Positions 31,743 to 43,802 of a stretch of 64,000 nt of DNA are shown here, one piece after another. The stretch lies in NCBI GenBank assembly GCA_012861695.1, contig JAAOOA010000185.1, positions 344,501 to 408,500 on the forward strand, in the 5' to 3' direction. The DNA comes from Trematomus loennbergii. Its lineage: Eukaryota; Chordata; Actinopteri; Perciformes; Nototheniidae. The first letter of the stretch is position 1; every line of letters begins with the position of its first letter. Both the position numbers and the translations under genes were made by a program. The notes below the pieces were generated by a model that was not told where the DNA came from, did no database searches, and worked only from the letters and a program-made list of their open reading frames with translations.

Positions 31743-33110
31743 TGTGAAGTTGAAGCTCTCCTGTTTCAGTGCTCCTCCTCAGTGTAGCTCTGTGAGTGAG
31801 GGTGTATCACTCTCTGGGAGGACATTAACACAGCTTTGTAACAAGAGGAGGTTTGACATTATGATTACCATGTTTTTGTTATAAAGGAGAAAAAGTTACG
31901 ATGGAAAACTTTTGTCACAAATAGGCCTCACTGTGATTTTGAGGTTTTACAATAAAACACCTCTTTAAAATAACTAAAAGCAGATAAATAGAGGTCTGTA
32001 AATTAAGTAAAAGTGTCTCAATCAGAGAGTAGCAGGTCTAAATTACCTTCCACCACTTGAATATCAATAGTGTCTGAGAAAACACATGATAATGTACATA
32101 TACTGTGCACATACATGATGTATTATCATCACTTTTATTTTCATTCATGACTTTGTAAATCTCAAGTTTGAACTTTAGGAAACAAGTCTGGTTTATTCCA
32201 CCGATGTATGCATGTACTTCGTTTTATTATAAGTTCAATGAAACAGTTATTTATGAAAAGCGTGCATCAGGCTGCAGTGGGTTAGTTCCTCCACAAGAGG
32301 GCGGCCTCAGCTCTCTCTCATTTTCTACAGACTCTGGTTTTGGGTTCATATCATCTTCTCAAACACAACTAAACTGCACATCTTTACTTTCAATCATTTA
32401 CATCCATTTGGGAACCATATCACTTCCACAAGACCTTTACATCATGCATTAATAAACAGTTTGACCAACTTCTGCAGGTCCATATTAAGAGAAGATAAGA
32501 TAAGATAAGATGGACCTTTATTAATCCCCGTGGGGAAACTCAGTAGTTTAACAGCAACAGGGTAAGAATGAAAAACAGGAGATTCACACAGATGAATACG
32601 ATTAAGGATAAAAATGTAAAATGATAAAATAACTATAAAATAAGAAATGAATTCAAATGAACATATACACATGGGTACATATTATTTACATGTGTGTGAA
32701 AACAGTGTGTATTTTATGTCCACGAATTGTGCCATTGTAGAACTTGTTTTATATATAGTTGGTATACTATTTTTTGAATACTTTTATTATAAAATCTATT
32801 TTTTGGGAATAGGGAGTACATTAATCCTTGGTTTTCCTCTGGTAAGAAGATAACATTCAGTCTTTTTGTATTTGTTTTATTTTACAATTATTGCTAAAAT
32901 GAGTTAAACATTTCACTGTGCACATGTTTGAAATACTCAGCAGCGTGTAAGAGCCATTTGACAATGTGTGCCCGACAATAGTAGAGAAACCACCCCCCCC
33001 CTAAAAAACCCCACCCTCCAAGGATGTGGAGCTAATGTCACCCCATCGGACCACAAACGGTGTAACTGTGTGTGTTGATGGATCCATAACATTGTGCAAC
33101 CTGTTTCCAT

Positions 33111-33256
33111 ACTCAATCAATAAGTACTTCTTATCGTACTTCTTAATATACTCAATCAATAAAGTACTTCTTATCGTACTTCTTAATATACTCAATCAAT
33201 AAAGTACTTCTTATCGTACTTCTTAATATACTCAATCAATAAAGTACTTCTTATCA
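33111..33256. repeat. 40-bp minisatellite, four copies (unit D)
   Basis: Starts at 33111, 33150, 33190 and 33230. Confidence 0.85.
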
Positions 33257-33359
33257 TACATTGTGGGGACTCCAAACACTGGGTAGTCATAATAGAAACC
33301 AATTTAATACATACTTTTTTTGTAATATTGAATGTACCGTCTAATGACACCCTTTAAAG

Positions 33360-33782
33360 CAGGGGTGTCAAACTCAAGGCCCGGGGGCCAAATCCGGCCC
33401 GCGACTTCATTTTATGTGGCCCCGCAAGAGCTTGCAAAGAATATAATACGTTTATTATACGGTTACATGCCGCTTTACAGAAGCAGGTTGCCCATAAACT
33501 ACATGTCCCACAATGCATCTGGTTTTGTGACATGCACACTGAAGAGACTTGCAATTATTTGCCCTGGACTTCTGCTTTCAGACGTAGTTGGTAGTTAATT
33601 ACTAAGTTATTATCCTATCCGATAATAATACAATTCAGAGGCAATAGTGTAATATAATACATTATTTTATATATATATATATTATATATTTATATATGTA
33701 TATTTATATAGTTACAACCGGCCCTTTGAGTGCAACCATAATGCTAATGTGGCCCGCGATGACATTTAGTTTGACACCCCTG
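33360..33782. mobile_element. hAT-type MITE (unit D)
   Basis: Same element and same site as 12383-12812, flanked by CTTTAAAG at 33352-33359 and 33783-33790. Confidence 0.92.
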
Positions 33783-33841
33783 CTTTAAAGGATATGAGTG
33801 TGTGTGTGCGTGTGTGTGTGCGTGAGTGTGCGTTCTCTCAG

Positions 33842-33940
33842 CTCTGCAACGGCCCCCACGAGCTGGAGCCCATCGTGGGTCAGGCTGCAGCTCAGCAAAT
33901 CCACAGCTTCTTCCACAAACCCACTGCTGCTGGAACCTGA
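33842..33940 (+). pseudogene. FAAP24-like terminal exon (unit D)
   Basis: 33 open codons ending TGA. Reads CNGPHELEPIVGQAAAQQ then IHSFFHKP, with a one-codon deletion that keeps the frame. It follows TTCTCTCAG. Confidence 0.6.
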
Positions 33941-33944
33941 GCTC

Positions 33945-35250
33945 TCAGAGTCTGGGGTCTGATTTTCTGGTTGTTTGCTTAGTAAGGACATATGAAGCTC
34001 ATTTTCAGGTTCATATGTATTTAGTGCCTCTGCTGTGACGTGTTTCTAGGCTTTAATGTTCAAAAAGTCTTATTTCATGTTAAACCCCAATATAATTCAA
34101 CATGAACCCTCCTTTATTGTAAGATCACACAATAAATAATATAATACAACTGCTACCCTGCTGCTAATTTTGTTTATTAGATTATTTTCATTTAAACCTG
34201 TTAACTATGGTTCTAGCCTTGAATGACCCTTTACTGTGATCAAACCAGCCTAATGGGGTCCTATATTATGGTCATTTTCAGGTTCATATATGTATTTGGT
34301 GGCTCCACTGTGACATGTTTCCATGCTTTAATGTTCAAAAAGCTCTTCATTCTTCCCAGTCTTCTCTTATTGGTTAGCTGGCCGGCTCTGTTGTGATTTG
34401 GCAACGGCTTAGGTATGTCCGCCCCTTATCACGTACAATGTGTTGGAGCGCAATTTACATGCAACAAAAACCTATACAACACACTGCAGGGAAGGCAAAC
34501 CCCAAAAAGAATAATAGGGTCTCCATGAAGTTTGTGATTTCAGAATGAGCTTGAAACAAAAAAAAACAGGCAAAAAACGCTTTAAAGACAATCTAGATAC
34601 TATCACTAATTACACTTAGATCTCATTGTGCTCCTTTGTTCCTGTAAACTGTTTCAGCAGACTGTCCAGTTATTATACACAGCGACATGATCATACACTA
34701 CCTACCATCTCAGATTTAAAAGGGTATTTGAGTTCTCTGAGAATAGCTGATGGGGTTTTTAATCAGATGTTGTCATAAACACATGAACTGCTTTTTTACT
34801 TGATTCCAAATAAATACAATAAAGTTTAATCAGAATGTATTTTTATTTCTTAAAAGAAAAGATACAATTAAAAAACTTTTGTGTTTTTCAAAAAATGCTG
34901 TTTTGCTAAATATTCATTTAAACAAGGATAAGACAAATACTGTTGTCTCTGAAACATAGGCATTCATGAAAGTACAAACGCTTGTATGTCGTACGTTGGA
35001 TTTTACAGTCTTGAAGGAAGTTGATACAGTTTAAAAGATTTTAAGAGATCATTTGAATCATCGCAGTTGATTGGTTTCATGTTGTTTGTAACAATGTGAC
35101 ACATCAAAGAAAAACATTAACAGAAAAGAAAATAATGTATTTTTTATAAAAAATCTGGTATAACAATGTATAGAGGGGGCATCCCCCAAAAGACATACAT
35201 TTATCACATGAAATGATAGCGAACCCCGTGTGAAACATCAAATGGTTGTT
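33945..35250. other. 3' flank of TRIM D, no gene seen
   Basis: Unit DNA as in A. About 43 bp of extra sequence lies near 35060-35103 (CGCAGTTGATTGG...ACACAT), unique to D. Confidence 0.5.
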
Positions 35251-36880
35251 CTACTCAGTGTGATTGACAGGAGAGATGATCAGAGGGGCAGAGTTTTTAC
35301 CACCATCGTTAAGACAGGACTAAATAATGGGTAGAGTTTCTCTTTGAAGCAGCAGCCAGTGAAGGAGTAGATCAGAGCTGCAGCATCAACATCATAAAAG
35401 GAGACCAGACCCTCCTCATAATCCACAAACACCCCCACCTTCTCAGGCTGAGACTTCAGAGAGAGACGGACTGCAGGACCAGCACAAGCTTGTACTCATT
35501 TTCATTCCTCAACACTATCGCCAGTAACCATTCTGAGGAGACGTGTGATCTTCCCTTCCTGTTGATCGACTCTCTGGCCACTCCTAAATCCACTCAGTCT
35601 TCCCTTTAACCTGAACCTCGTAATAAAATCTTCCTGAAGAGAAACTCTGCTTTGCTAAAACACAAGACACAGAATCAAATCTCTCTGGATTGTCTGGGAG
35701 ATTCTTCTTCACATCACCAGTTTAACTTGTTTTCCATCATCAGACAGGATGAGTTTGGGATGTGCTGTATCAGGATCAAGAGTCACCTCCACCTCATACT
35801 GCTGGACCCTCTTCAGCTCCACCTCAAGCAGCTTCTTCATCTGTTTACTGAGCGTCTCCTCCAGCTGAGTCACAGCTCTCTCACAGTCCCCTCATATGAA
35901 GGACGGACCCTGACTTCTGTCCAGTTCTTGGTGGGTGGAGCAGCGTTCAGGGACGTGAAGCTTTGGAGGAGGTGGAGCTGGTCTTCAGAGCGTGAGAGCT
36001 GCTCCACCTCAGAGCTTCTCTTCTTCAGCTCAGAGATTTCCTGTTCCAGCTCTTTGATGAAGCCTTCAGCCTGTTCCTCTGTCTCTCTCTGCTTCTCTTT
36101 GATGGTGTCGATGAGCTCGGCCTGGCTTCTCTCAACAGACTCCTTCAGAGCGGTGAAGACCTGAACACCATCTGCTATCTCTCTGTCTGCTCCTTCCTTA
36201 CTGAGCTCCACTGAGCGATTCATCTCCTGAATCTTCAGTCGTCTCTTCTGGATCATCTGCTGAATTTCAGCCTCTGTCTTCCCCAGCTCAGCCTTCTTTC
36301 CTTCATATCCTTCTTTCAGAGGAACAACATCATGTGTCTTGTGGTCTAAAACAGTGCAGAGCATGCAGACACACACCTGGTCGGTCTTACAGAACAGCTC
36401 CAGCAGTTTATCGTGCTTCACACACATCCTGCTTCCAGGTTCTCCACAGGGTCGATCAGCTGATGTTTCTTCAGGCCTGCCTTGTCAGGTGAGGCTCCAG
36501 GTGAGTCTCACAGTAGGACTCCAGACACACCAGGCAGGACTTCAGGGCCTTCAGTCTGGTTCCAGTGCAGACGTCACAGGGAACTTCTCCTGGTTTGACA
36601 ACTTGTTGCTCTGAGCTGCTGCTGCTGGCTTTCTGTTGAGCTGACTGTCTGAACTGAGCAGCCATCTCAGAGATGAAAGTGTTGACCCGCAGCTCAGGCT
36701 TTATGTTGAAACCTCTTTGCAGTTGGGACACTGACTCGGGACATTTCTATCCCAGTGTTCAGAGATGCAGGCTTTACAGAAGTTGTGTCCACATGGTGTG
36801 CTGACTGGATCAGTGAACACATCCAGACAGATGGAGCACAGAAACTGATCTTCAGTCAGCAGACAGCTGGCAGCAGACAT
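35251..36880 (-). pseudogene. TRIM pseudogene D
   Basis: The start is at 36880, with CCATG replacing ACATG. The RING is intact for 59 codons, then the shared 1-bp deletion gives KEVST (36701). Downstream pieces stay open for B-box 1 (to 36471), B-box 2 plus coiled coil (36427-35870) and parts of the SPRY, separated by single-base losses near 36479 and 36436, near 35880 and in the PRY. Dead as a full-length ligase. Confidence 0.85.
36701..36880 (-). CDS. 59-codon RING-only reading frame left in TRIM D
   Basis: Same product as in B and E, MSAASC to KEVST with all eight zinc ligands. Translation is unproven. Confidence 0.35.
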   Translation of the reverse strand: MSAASCLLTEDQFLCSICLDVFTDPVSTPCGHNFCKACISEHWDRNVPSQCPNCKEVST

Positions 36881-38099
36881 GGCTGTAAGAACAAAAAAGG
36901 TTTTAACTAAATGTAGTAGAGAATACGGTATGCATACTGGATGTAAAAAGCTGACACTAAAGTTCACTGCTTGCTTTAAAAGTTAAATACTATCCATAAT
37001 GTGTTAAACATGTAGATCATTTTACAGTTTGATGAAATGTGCTGCTATAACTCTGTGGCCATAAACAACACATGACCACTGTTTGTTCTGTCACAGTAAA
37101 GTCTATGGACTCATTAAACAGACTCTGCATGTCGCAATGCTCTCAATTACATTATTTGAAAAGCCTAACCATCAGAATATATGTAATCATAGCCTCTGAT
37201 CCCTGCCTGCTACCAGTCACTTAAATGACTGAAGCATGTGGCTATTAGCCGCTTGTTAGTTATTCAAAGAGAAGGACCACATGGATGTTAGCCTCTGCAG
37301 ACCATTTACATGCACAGAAACCTATAGAACACTACAGGAAAGGGAAAACCCTAAAAGCATAAGAGGGCTTCTTAAAAAATCTCCCTGAGAGGAATTCCTG
37401 AGGTTTTGAGTTTATACCTGATGTTGAAACATTGTCAATTATCAGCTTTTGTTATATTTAACAAAGTAATAAAGAAAGTAAAATACGATCTAAAATGCAG
37501 GAACAGAGCAACTTCATCCTCAGAGGATAAAGAGGGTCTGCACCCCGAACACAGCTCACATTCCCACTAGAAGAAAGAAAACAGTCTACTAATCCTACCC
37601 ATACATTCTGTTAGACATGATCTAAACATTCCCACCACCACACCATAAAACCTCCCAGTCCTTAGCCATTTGCAAATCCACCTTTTGCCCTCTGAAATGT
37701 AAAACCTAAAGACATATATATATATTTATATATTTATATCTGTTAAAGAAATATAACTAAAAATGCAATTTAACAGAGCAAAAGGCAATCAGAGTACAAG
37801 ACATATGATGATGAATGATTATATGATACTTTGACACAACACTGATTTTCAAAGACAGACAGCAGTAACTACAGTGAAGTTGAGAAAGAAAGGGTTATAA
37901 GTTAACGGCTGCTGACCAAAGTGTATAACAGATAAATAAGTTGTACAATGTAAATGTCGTGCCCTTACAGACTACACAAAAAGAAACCACCCAAACAATC
38001 TGAGCTAGGCTAGTTAGCTGTTAGCACGCCTGGGCTAACTGCTGTTCCTGTTCTTTGTCTCATGTTTACTGAGGCGTTGTGTCTCTGTAGTGCACTCAC

Positions 38100-38200
38100 C
38101 AGTGTTTGCAGAGGTTCTGCTGTGTTGTTGAGAAGAAGCTGCTGGATTCAGTTCTTTCTTCAGAGAAACAGAGACGCTGTCTGGACCGCAGCTCTGCTCT
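38100..38200 (-). other. Non-coding 5' exon of TRIM D (upper boundary approximate)
   Basis: Donor conserved at 38100/38099. The intron (36883-38099) contains no large insertion, only an (AT)n run near 37720. Confidence 0.55.
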
Positions 38201-38204
38201 CACT

Positions 38205-38222
38205 AACTTTCACTTTCGCTTC
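38205..38222 (-). promoter_or_regulatory. Degenerate ISRE of TRIM D
   Basis: Minus strand reads GAAGCGAAAGTGAAAGTT. The final GAAACT has become GAAAGT and the first GAAAC has become GAAGC, so the consensus is lost at two of three half-sites. Confidence 0.6.
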
Positions 38223-38316
38223 TGTGAAGTTGTTGAAGCTCTCCTGTTTCAGTGCTCCTCCTCTCAGTGTAGCTCTGCGGCTTTCACACCAGCGCTTTTC
38301 CCTTTCTAGCTCCTAC

Positions 38317-38883
38317 GGGCCGTCTCCACGGCAGCGTTAAAAAATCTTGAAACGCTTCTGCCCATTCACTTTGAATGGGGTGACGTCACTTTTTTTCGCT
38401 TTCGCCGAAATGCATTGTGGGCAGGCGAGCGGAGATTCTCAGGATTTTCAAGATCCAAAGTTGAACAATGTTCAACTTTTGAAGCTGAGGAGGAAGCGTC
38501 AGCCAATCAAATCCCGTGTACGCAAATCTGACAGTTCAAGCTCTAGCCAATCAAACGGCGTGTATGCTGGGAGAGAAATACCGCAGGTCATTTCCTCATA
38601 TTCCAAAACATGGAGGAGAAATTAGCGGTAGCGAATCAATCACCCGGTGCTTTATGACCAGACCTACCGGGATATAAACCGGAGGAGCCAGGCATGGAGG
38701 GAGGTGGCAGAGACAGTGGTAGGTTTTCGCCTGTTTTGGGGAGTTTATATCCAGTTTACTTCGGGCTTTTTTGCTTCGTATGTCGCGGGCGGAGATTCAT
38801 GTGATTGGTTGCTCGCAAAAAATCCTCAAGCTTCAGATACGCCCACCTCCAAGATTTTTTTAACGCTGCTGTGGAGACGGCCC
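38317..38883. mobile_element. Nested MITE with GGGCCGTCTCCAC termini
   Basis: Ends GGGCCGTCTCCACGGCAGCG and CGCTGCTGTGGAGACGGCCC are inverted repeats that continue into TTAAAAAATCTTG on each side, about 34 bp. It carries the MADF exon fragment below, which suggests it derives from a PIF/Harbinger element. Confidence 0.75.
38610..38718 (+). pseudogene. MADF-domain first exon inside a MITE
   Basis: Starts ATGGAGGAGAAATTAGCGG (MEEKLAVA). After a one-base frame change near 38645 it reads VLYDQTYRDINRRSQAWREV and AETV, ending at a donor GTG|GTAGGT. This matches the MADF signature (LYD...Y.D...R..AW..V) of the Myb/SANT-like protein carried by PIF/Harbinger transposons. The remainder of the gene is missing. 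Confidence 0.6.
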
Positions 38884-39850
38884 GCTAGCGAGAGCTTTTC
38901 TGGTTCAGCTCCGGTTTCCCTTTTCAGCTCCCGCTCTGTTCACACCGCCCAGAGCTGCCGCTGCTGCATCATGACGTCACAGTTTACGTCGCTGATTTTC
39001 TCCCACAACAACAACGGGCCGGGGACTGCGTCGGGTCGATGATCGTTTGCTTTTAATCATACGAAGCCAGATTAAATTAAATAACGACTTCTCCAACCTT
39101 ATACTTTTCTCCAGAGTGCCGTGGTTCATTGTTTATTAATGTGTTCAGCGGCATTTACCGACCGCTGCAGTGCTGGCTGCTCTTCCACGGGAGTTATTCT
39201 CCCGTTAGCTCCGGGTTAGCTCACACGGCTCTAAAGTATTCACTGTCTGACTGTCACACAAGCAGCTGATACATATCCCCAGTTCCCCTTAAGTGAATGT
39301 GTGTCAGTCTGAATTGACGCTGTTTGGCATCACAACGCTGTTATGAAAGTTTCTCTGGTATAACATGGGTGATGTTAGCATAGCAACCGAAGCTAAACTG
39401 ACTACTTGCTAAGCCGTTTTCTACAGGCACATTTTACCGGCGTATTTTTCATTATGATTCTACTTGTGATAGTCGGATATGACAACCTGTACAGCCCATG
39501 TATTAATTCCATCCGATAGCTGCTATAATAACAAACAAAACGTCTGCCTGCTCTCCACAATGATCAATAACAGCGAACGGATGGTCAAAGTAAGGTTTCC
39601 TGCACGCCTCGACGTAAGAGACGCCGCGTCATAGCTCCGAAGCTCTTGCCTCTGGACCGACAATTTTTTGGAGCTGGAAGTGAACCGCATTCCGGAGCTA
39701 TGACGCGCCGCCGCTGCGGTGTGAACAGGAAAAAACGGCGCTTTTCCAGCTCCAGCTCCAAGCAGGAGCTGGAAAAGCGCCGGTGTGAAAGGGGCATCAT
39801 GAGTGAGGGTGTATCACTCTCTGGGGAGGACATTAACACAGCTTTGTAAC

Positions 39851-40069
39851 TGTAGTATATAGTGCCGCGCACATATACCATCAGGACGTTACTGATGTGG
39901 TGCGGCTGCGGAGTGATACTGTGTGTATGCAAGCCCGCATCTTGAACGCATGTATGTATCATGGCTGAAGACTTACTAAGTAAATAAAGATGCCTCATAC
40001 AAAGGTCTACGGATACCTTATTACTCTCCATGACCTGCGGTCAACTATATAGCATAAAGGACTATTACA
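39851..40069 (+). repeat. 5' LTR of Gypsy element
   Basis: TGTAGTATATAG...CTATTACA, 219 bp. Contains AATAAA (about 39984) as a likely polyadenylation signal. Confidence 0.95.
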
Positions 40070-40087
40070 TGGTGTCAGAAGTCGGTC
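40070..40087 (+). other. Primer-binding site of Gypsy element
   Basis: Starts TGGTGTCAGAAGTCGG directly after the LTR. The TGG start fits a tRNA 3' CCA; which tRNA I cannot say. Confidence 0.65.
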
Positions 40088-40211
40088 CAGTTCGTCATTT
40101 TGCCGGAGGTAAACAGATGAAAGTTGTGTTAGCCTAAAGCCTAGCTAACAGGTGCGGTCCCCAGAGAGCGGGAGTCGCAATATTTTTTTTGGAAGAAAGA
40201 AAAAGAGAGAG

Positions 40212-41612
40212 ATGGATCGATTCGAATTACCATCTCCACTGGTACTCACTGGCAACTTGGGAGAAAACTGGCGACGATGGGAACAACGCTTCCAAATCTA
40301 CATGACCGCGAGTGGTGCAGACGGTAAGGACAGGAAGATTAAAGTGGCCATACTGCTGCATGCACTAGGAGAGGAGGCTCTTGAAGTTTACAACACGCTA
40401 GACATCGCACACGGTGAAGATGAAGGTGAAGAAGCAGATGAACAGACTGTTAATGATATTCTAGCAGCATTCAGAGCCTATTGTCTGCCGAAGAAGAACA
40501 CGGTGTTTGAGAGACATCAGTTTTGGGCACATCCTATGTCAGGTAACACCACGATTGAGAAATATGTGACGGAGCTCAAGCAAAAGAGCAAGGATTGTGA
40601 ATTTTATACCACAGAAAATGACATGATCAGAGACAAGATTGTGTTTAGTATGAATGACCAGAGACTGAAAGAGAGACTTTTAAGAGAACCTAATCTCACA
40701 TTAGAAAGGGCCATAGACACCTGCAGAGCTGCTGAGACGGCCAAAGTTCAAATGCTAGCTATGAATGCAGCAGCCCAGGAGATGTCTGTACTTGCAGTGC
40801 ACAAGAATAGTCGACAAGGACAAAAGACACGCACACCGCCTATACAACGTACACAAGACATGGGACAAAGACATGAAACATGCAAACAATGTGATAAATC
40901 ACACCAGCCAAGACAGTGTCCAGCATATGGAGTATCCTGCCATAATTGTGGAAAACAGAATCACTATGCAAAAATGTGTAGGTCAGCTAAAGCCCAACAT
41001 CACAAGACAGTACATGATGTTTCTCCGGAAATAGACACCCTATATATTGGGACAGTGAACATTGATCAGCTGAAGTCTAAAGCTGACAAGTCGTGGCATT
41101 CTAATGTAAATGTTGACTGCATGTGTGTCAAGTTTAAGTTGGACACAGGAGCAGAGGCCAACGTCCTGCCACTGAAAGTATTCACAGCGATGACCCGAAA
41201 AGCCAGACGTGAAAGAAGAACACACCTCAAACTACAGCCTACAAAGACAGTGCTGGTGGCATATGGAGGGATGAGATTGAAGCCGGAAGGGGTGGTAACA
41301 CTCAAATGCTCCACTCCCAAAACACAGGCAAGTCTGACATTTTATGTTTCCAGGCACTCATCCATTCCCATATTAGGAAACGAGGCATGTGAAGAACTGC
41401 GCCTGGTGAAAAGAGTGGACATTGACTCAATAGAAGTGAAACATCCCACAACAAAAGAGGAGCTCATAGCTCAGCACCCAACTGTCTTTGAGGGTTTAGG
41501 TGAGTTTGCTGGAGAATATCACATCCACACTGACCCCAAGGCCACACCTGTCATACATGGCTGTAGGAAAATACCACTGGCAGTAATGGACAGACTGAGA
41601 GCACCTCGATGA
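40212..41612 (+). CDS. Gypsy gag-protease open reading frame
   Basis: The start is taken at MDRFELPSPL, the first Met of the gag domain; an in-frame Met 20 codons upstream is possible. A gag region (WRRWEQRFQIYM) is followed by two cysteine knuckles (CKQCDKSHQPRQC, CHNCGKQNHYAKMC) and an aspartic protease with LDTGAEANVLP. The frame stops at 41612, inside the linker to reverse transcriptase, because of a frameshift at about 41607. Neighbouring pol follows in another frame. Confidence 0.9.
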   Translation: MDRFELPSPLVLTGNLGENWRRWEQRFQIYMTASGADGKDRKIKVAILLHALGEEALEVYNTLDIAHGEDEGEEADEQTVNDILAAFRAYCLPKKNTVFERHQFWAHPMSGNTTIEKYVTELKQKSKDCEFYTTENDMIRDKIVFSMNDQRLKERLLREPNLTLERAIDTCRAAETAKVQMLAMNAAAQEMSVLAVHKNSRQGQKTRTPPIQRTQDMGQRHETCKQCDKSHQPRQCPAYGVSCHNCGKQNHYAKMCRSAKAQHHKTVHDVSPEIDTLYIGTVNIDQLKSKADKSWHSNVNVDCMCVKFKLDTGAEANVLPLKVFTAMTRKARRERRTHLKLQPTKTVLVAYGGMRLKPEGVVTLKCSTPKTQASLTFYVSRHSSIPILGNEACEELRLVKRVDIDSIEVKHPTTKEELIAQHPTVFEGLGEFAGEYHIHTDPKATPVIHGCRKIPLAVMDRLRAPR

Positions 41613-43802
41613 CTTGTTACAAGCTGATGTTATTGTACAGGTAACTGAGCCTACACCATGGGTTAATAGCCTGGTGATCACAGAAAAAAAAGACAGAAAA
41701 AAGTACGGGTTTGCTTGGATCCCAGTGACTTAAACAAAGCTATACTCAGGCAGCACTACTCCATTCCAACGACCGATGAAGTTCTGTGCAAACTAGCTGG
41801 TAAGAAACTTTTCACAGTGCTGGATGAAAAAGATGGATATTGGCAAATAAAGCTAGATAAAGAGTCATCCCTACTGTGCACATTTAACACACCATGGGGG
41901 AGATACCGCTTTAAACGTCTTCCATTTGGGATCAAGTCAGCAAGTGAGGTTTTCCAGCAACGCAACTGTGAGACATTTGGAGATATCCAAGGGATCCACA
42001 TCATTGCAGATGACATGATAATTGCTGCATCGTCAGAGAAAGAACACGATGAGATATTACAGAAAGTGATAGCCAGAGCAAAGGAGGCTAATGTAAAGTT
42101 CAACAAAGACAAGATACAGTACAAGGTGAGCAGTGTCAACTACATGGGCCATACTGTCACTTCAGAGGGTGTTAAAGCAGACAACGCTAAGATCAAGGCT
42201 ATCACAGGCATGCCAACACCAACTGACAAAACAGGACTACAGCGATTGCTGGGCATGGTAAAATACCTAGCTCAGTACATCCCAGGTGAGGCCACCATAT
42301 CAGCACCACTGAGACAGTTGTTGAGAAAAGACAGTGTGTGGCTGTGGCAGCACGAACATGATGAAGCAGTCAAAAAACTGAAAGATGCTCTCATTACAGC
42401 TCCTGTACTCAGTTATTTTGACCCAAAGAAACAGCTCATCATACAGGCAGATGCATCCAAAGACGGTTTGGGGGCATGTCTAATGCACGAGGGCCACCCA
42501 ATTGCCTATGCATCAAGAGCACTAACACAAACAGAAAAGAACTATGCTCAAATAGAAAAGGAACTGTTAGCAATTGTCTTCTCTGTTAAGAGGTTCCATC
42601 AGTACGTGTACGGATTGAAAGTGGATGTGCAGTCAGACCACAAACCTCTGGAAAGCATTCTGAGAAAGCCGCTTGGAGCAGCTCCTTCCAGACTCCAACG
42701 GATGCTCCTCCAGCTGCAGCGATATGACTTGAATGTCATCTACACACCAGGTAAAGACCTACTGATTGCAGACACACTCTCACGAGCTGTCACACATGAT
42801 GAACATTCAACAGTTGATGACATCACAGATGAGAAAGTTGTCTATGCTCTGGAGCCAACAGATGCTTTGAGCACTGAGATGCTGCAAAAGCTCAAAAGTG
42901 GAACAGCTAATGATGAAATACTACAGCTGCTGCAGGAAACACACAGACAGGGCTGGCCACGACACAGAAAACAAGTACACACTAAACTGGTTCAATACTG
43001 GCCTATCAGACATACTCTGTCAGTAATAGATGAGATAATGTTTGCAGGTGACAGGATAATCCTCCCGAGCCCGATGAGAAGTGACATGCTGCAAACATTA
43101 CATGTGGCTCATCAAGGAATGCAGCGGACAAAAGCACTTGCCAGAAGGCACTGGTACTGGCCAGGTATGTCAAGAGAGATAGAACAAATGGTCGAGAATT
43201 GTGGGACATGTCAGCAGTTCCAGCCCAGAAACCAGAGGGAGCCTCTGATATCACACGACATTCCTGAGCTTCCTTGGCTCAAAATAGGGGCTGACATCTT
43301 TGAAATAAAAGGACAATCATTCCTATTGATGGTCGACTACCTGTCAAAATATCCTGAGGTGCTTAACATTAACGACAAGACTTCACACACTGTCATTAAG
43401 AAAATGAAATCAGTCTTCTCCAGGATAGGAATACCAAAAGAGATAGTGTGTGACCATGTCCCATTCGCGAGTCAAGAAATGAGGAACTTTGCAGAATCAT
43501 GGGGCATAAAACTCACTCATTCCAGCCCAGGCTATGCACAGTCCAATGGCCTGGCTGAAAGGACCGTACAAACTGTTAAACATGTTCTTAAAAAAGCACA
43601 ACTAACGAACACAGACCCTCATCTTGCCCTGCTCATCCTGAGAAACACACCTGTAACAGGCATGCAATACTCACCCGCACACATGCTCATGGGGAGAGTG
43701 CTTGGCGTCCAGCTTTGGTCACTGCACAGAGAGATGAGCCACGTTCCTATGATGTTGTCACATCTTCAGGTCAGCACTACAGGCGCAACAGGAGAAATCT
43801 GA
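41613..43802 (+). pseudogene. Gypsy pol: reverse transcriptase, RNase H, integrase (frameshifted)
   Basis: Linker LDDLLQADVIVQVTEP in one frame, then after a shift near 41708 a 695-codon frame. It holds reverse transcriptase (LDEKDGYWQI, RLPFGIKSA, catalytic ADD in HIIADDMIIA), RNase H (QADASKDGLGA, SDHKPLE), integrase zinc region (HVAHQGM, CGTCQQF) and DDE core (GADIF, VCDH, NGLAER). At 43702 a 172-bp deletion, visible by comparison with 1740-1911, shifts the frame and removes part of the integrase C-terminal domain. The former tail continues out of frame to 43999. Confidence 0.9.

Larger units (their letters stand above)
27223..31842 (-). repeat. Tandem unit C (left-truncated)
   Basis: It begins inside the 3' flank (TAGTTTGTGGGAG), so it lacks the minisatellite, hAT MITE and FAAP24-like exon. 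It contains TRIM pseudogene C, an intron with a Harbinger-type MITE, the 5' exon and an intact ISRE, and it ends at the empty GTAAC site (31838-31842). Confidence 0.85.
38279..39795. mobile_element. MITE with CTTTCACACC.GCGCTTTTCC termini
   Basis: The left end GGCTTTCACACCAGCGCTTT and the right end in inverse GCCCCTTTCACACCGGCGCT mark a non-autonomous element that separates the ISRE/5' exon of D from its upstream sequence. It contains a nested MITE (38317-38883) and GC-rich DNA with a GCTCCAGCTCC...GGAGCTGGA hairpin at 39748-39775. The target duplication is not clear. Confidence 0.7.
31838..39850 (-). repeat. Tandem unit D (mosaic)
   Basis: The left half carries the hAT MITE and the KEV frameshift of B/E. 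The right half (intron, 5' exon) lacks the composite hAT insertion and keeps the TGTTTGTTCTGTCACAG segment, as in A and C. The 3' flank has the 110-bp deletion of A. The promoter end is split by a 1.5-kb MITE, and the edge at 39846-39850 (GTAAC) is where the Gypsy element inserted. Confidence 0.85.
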
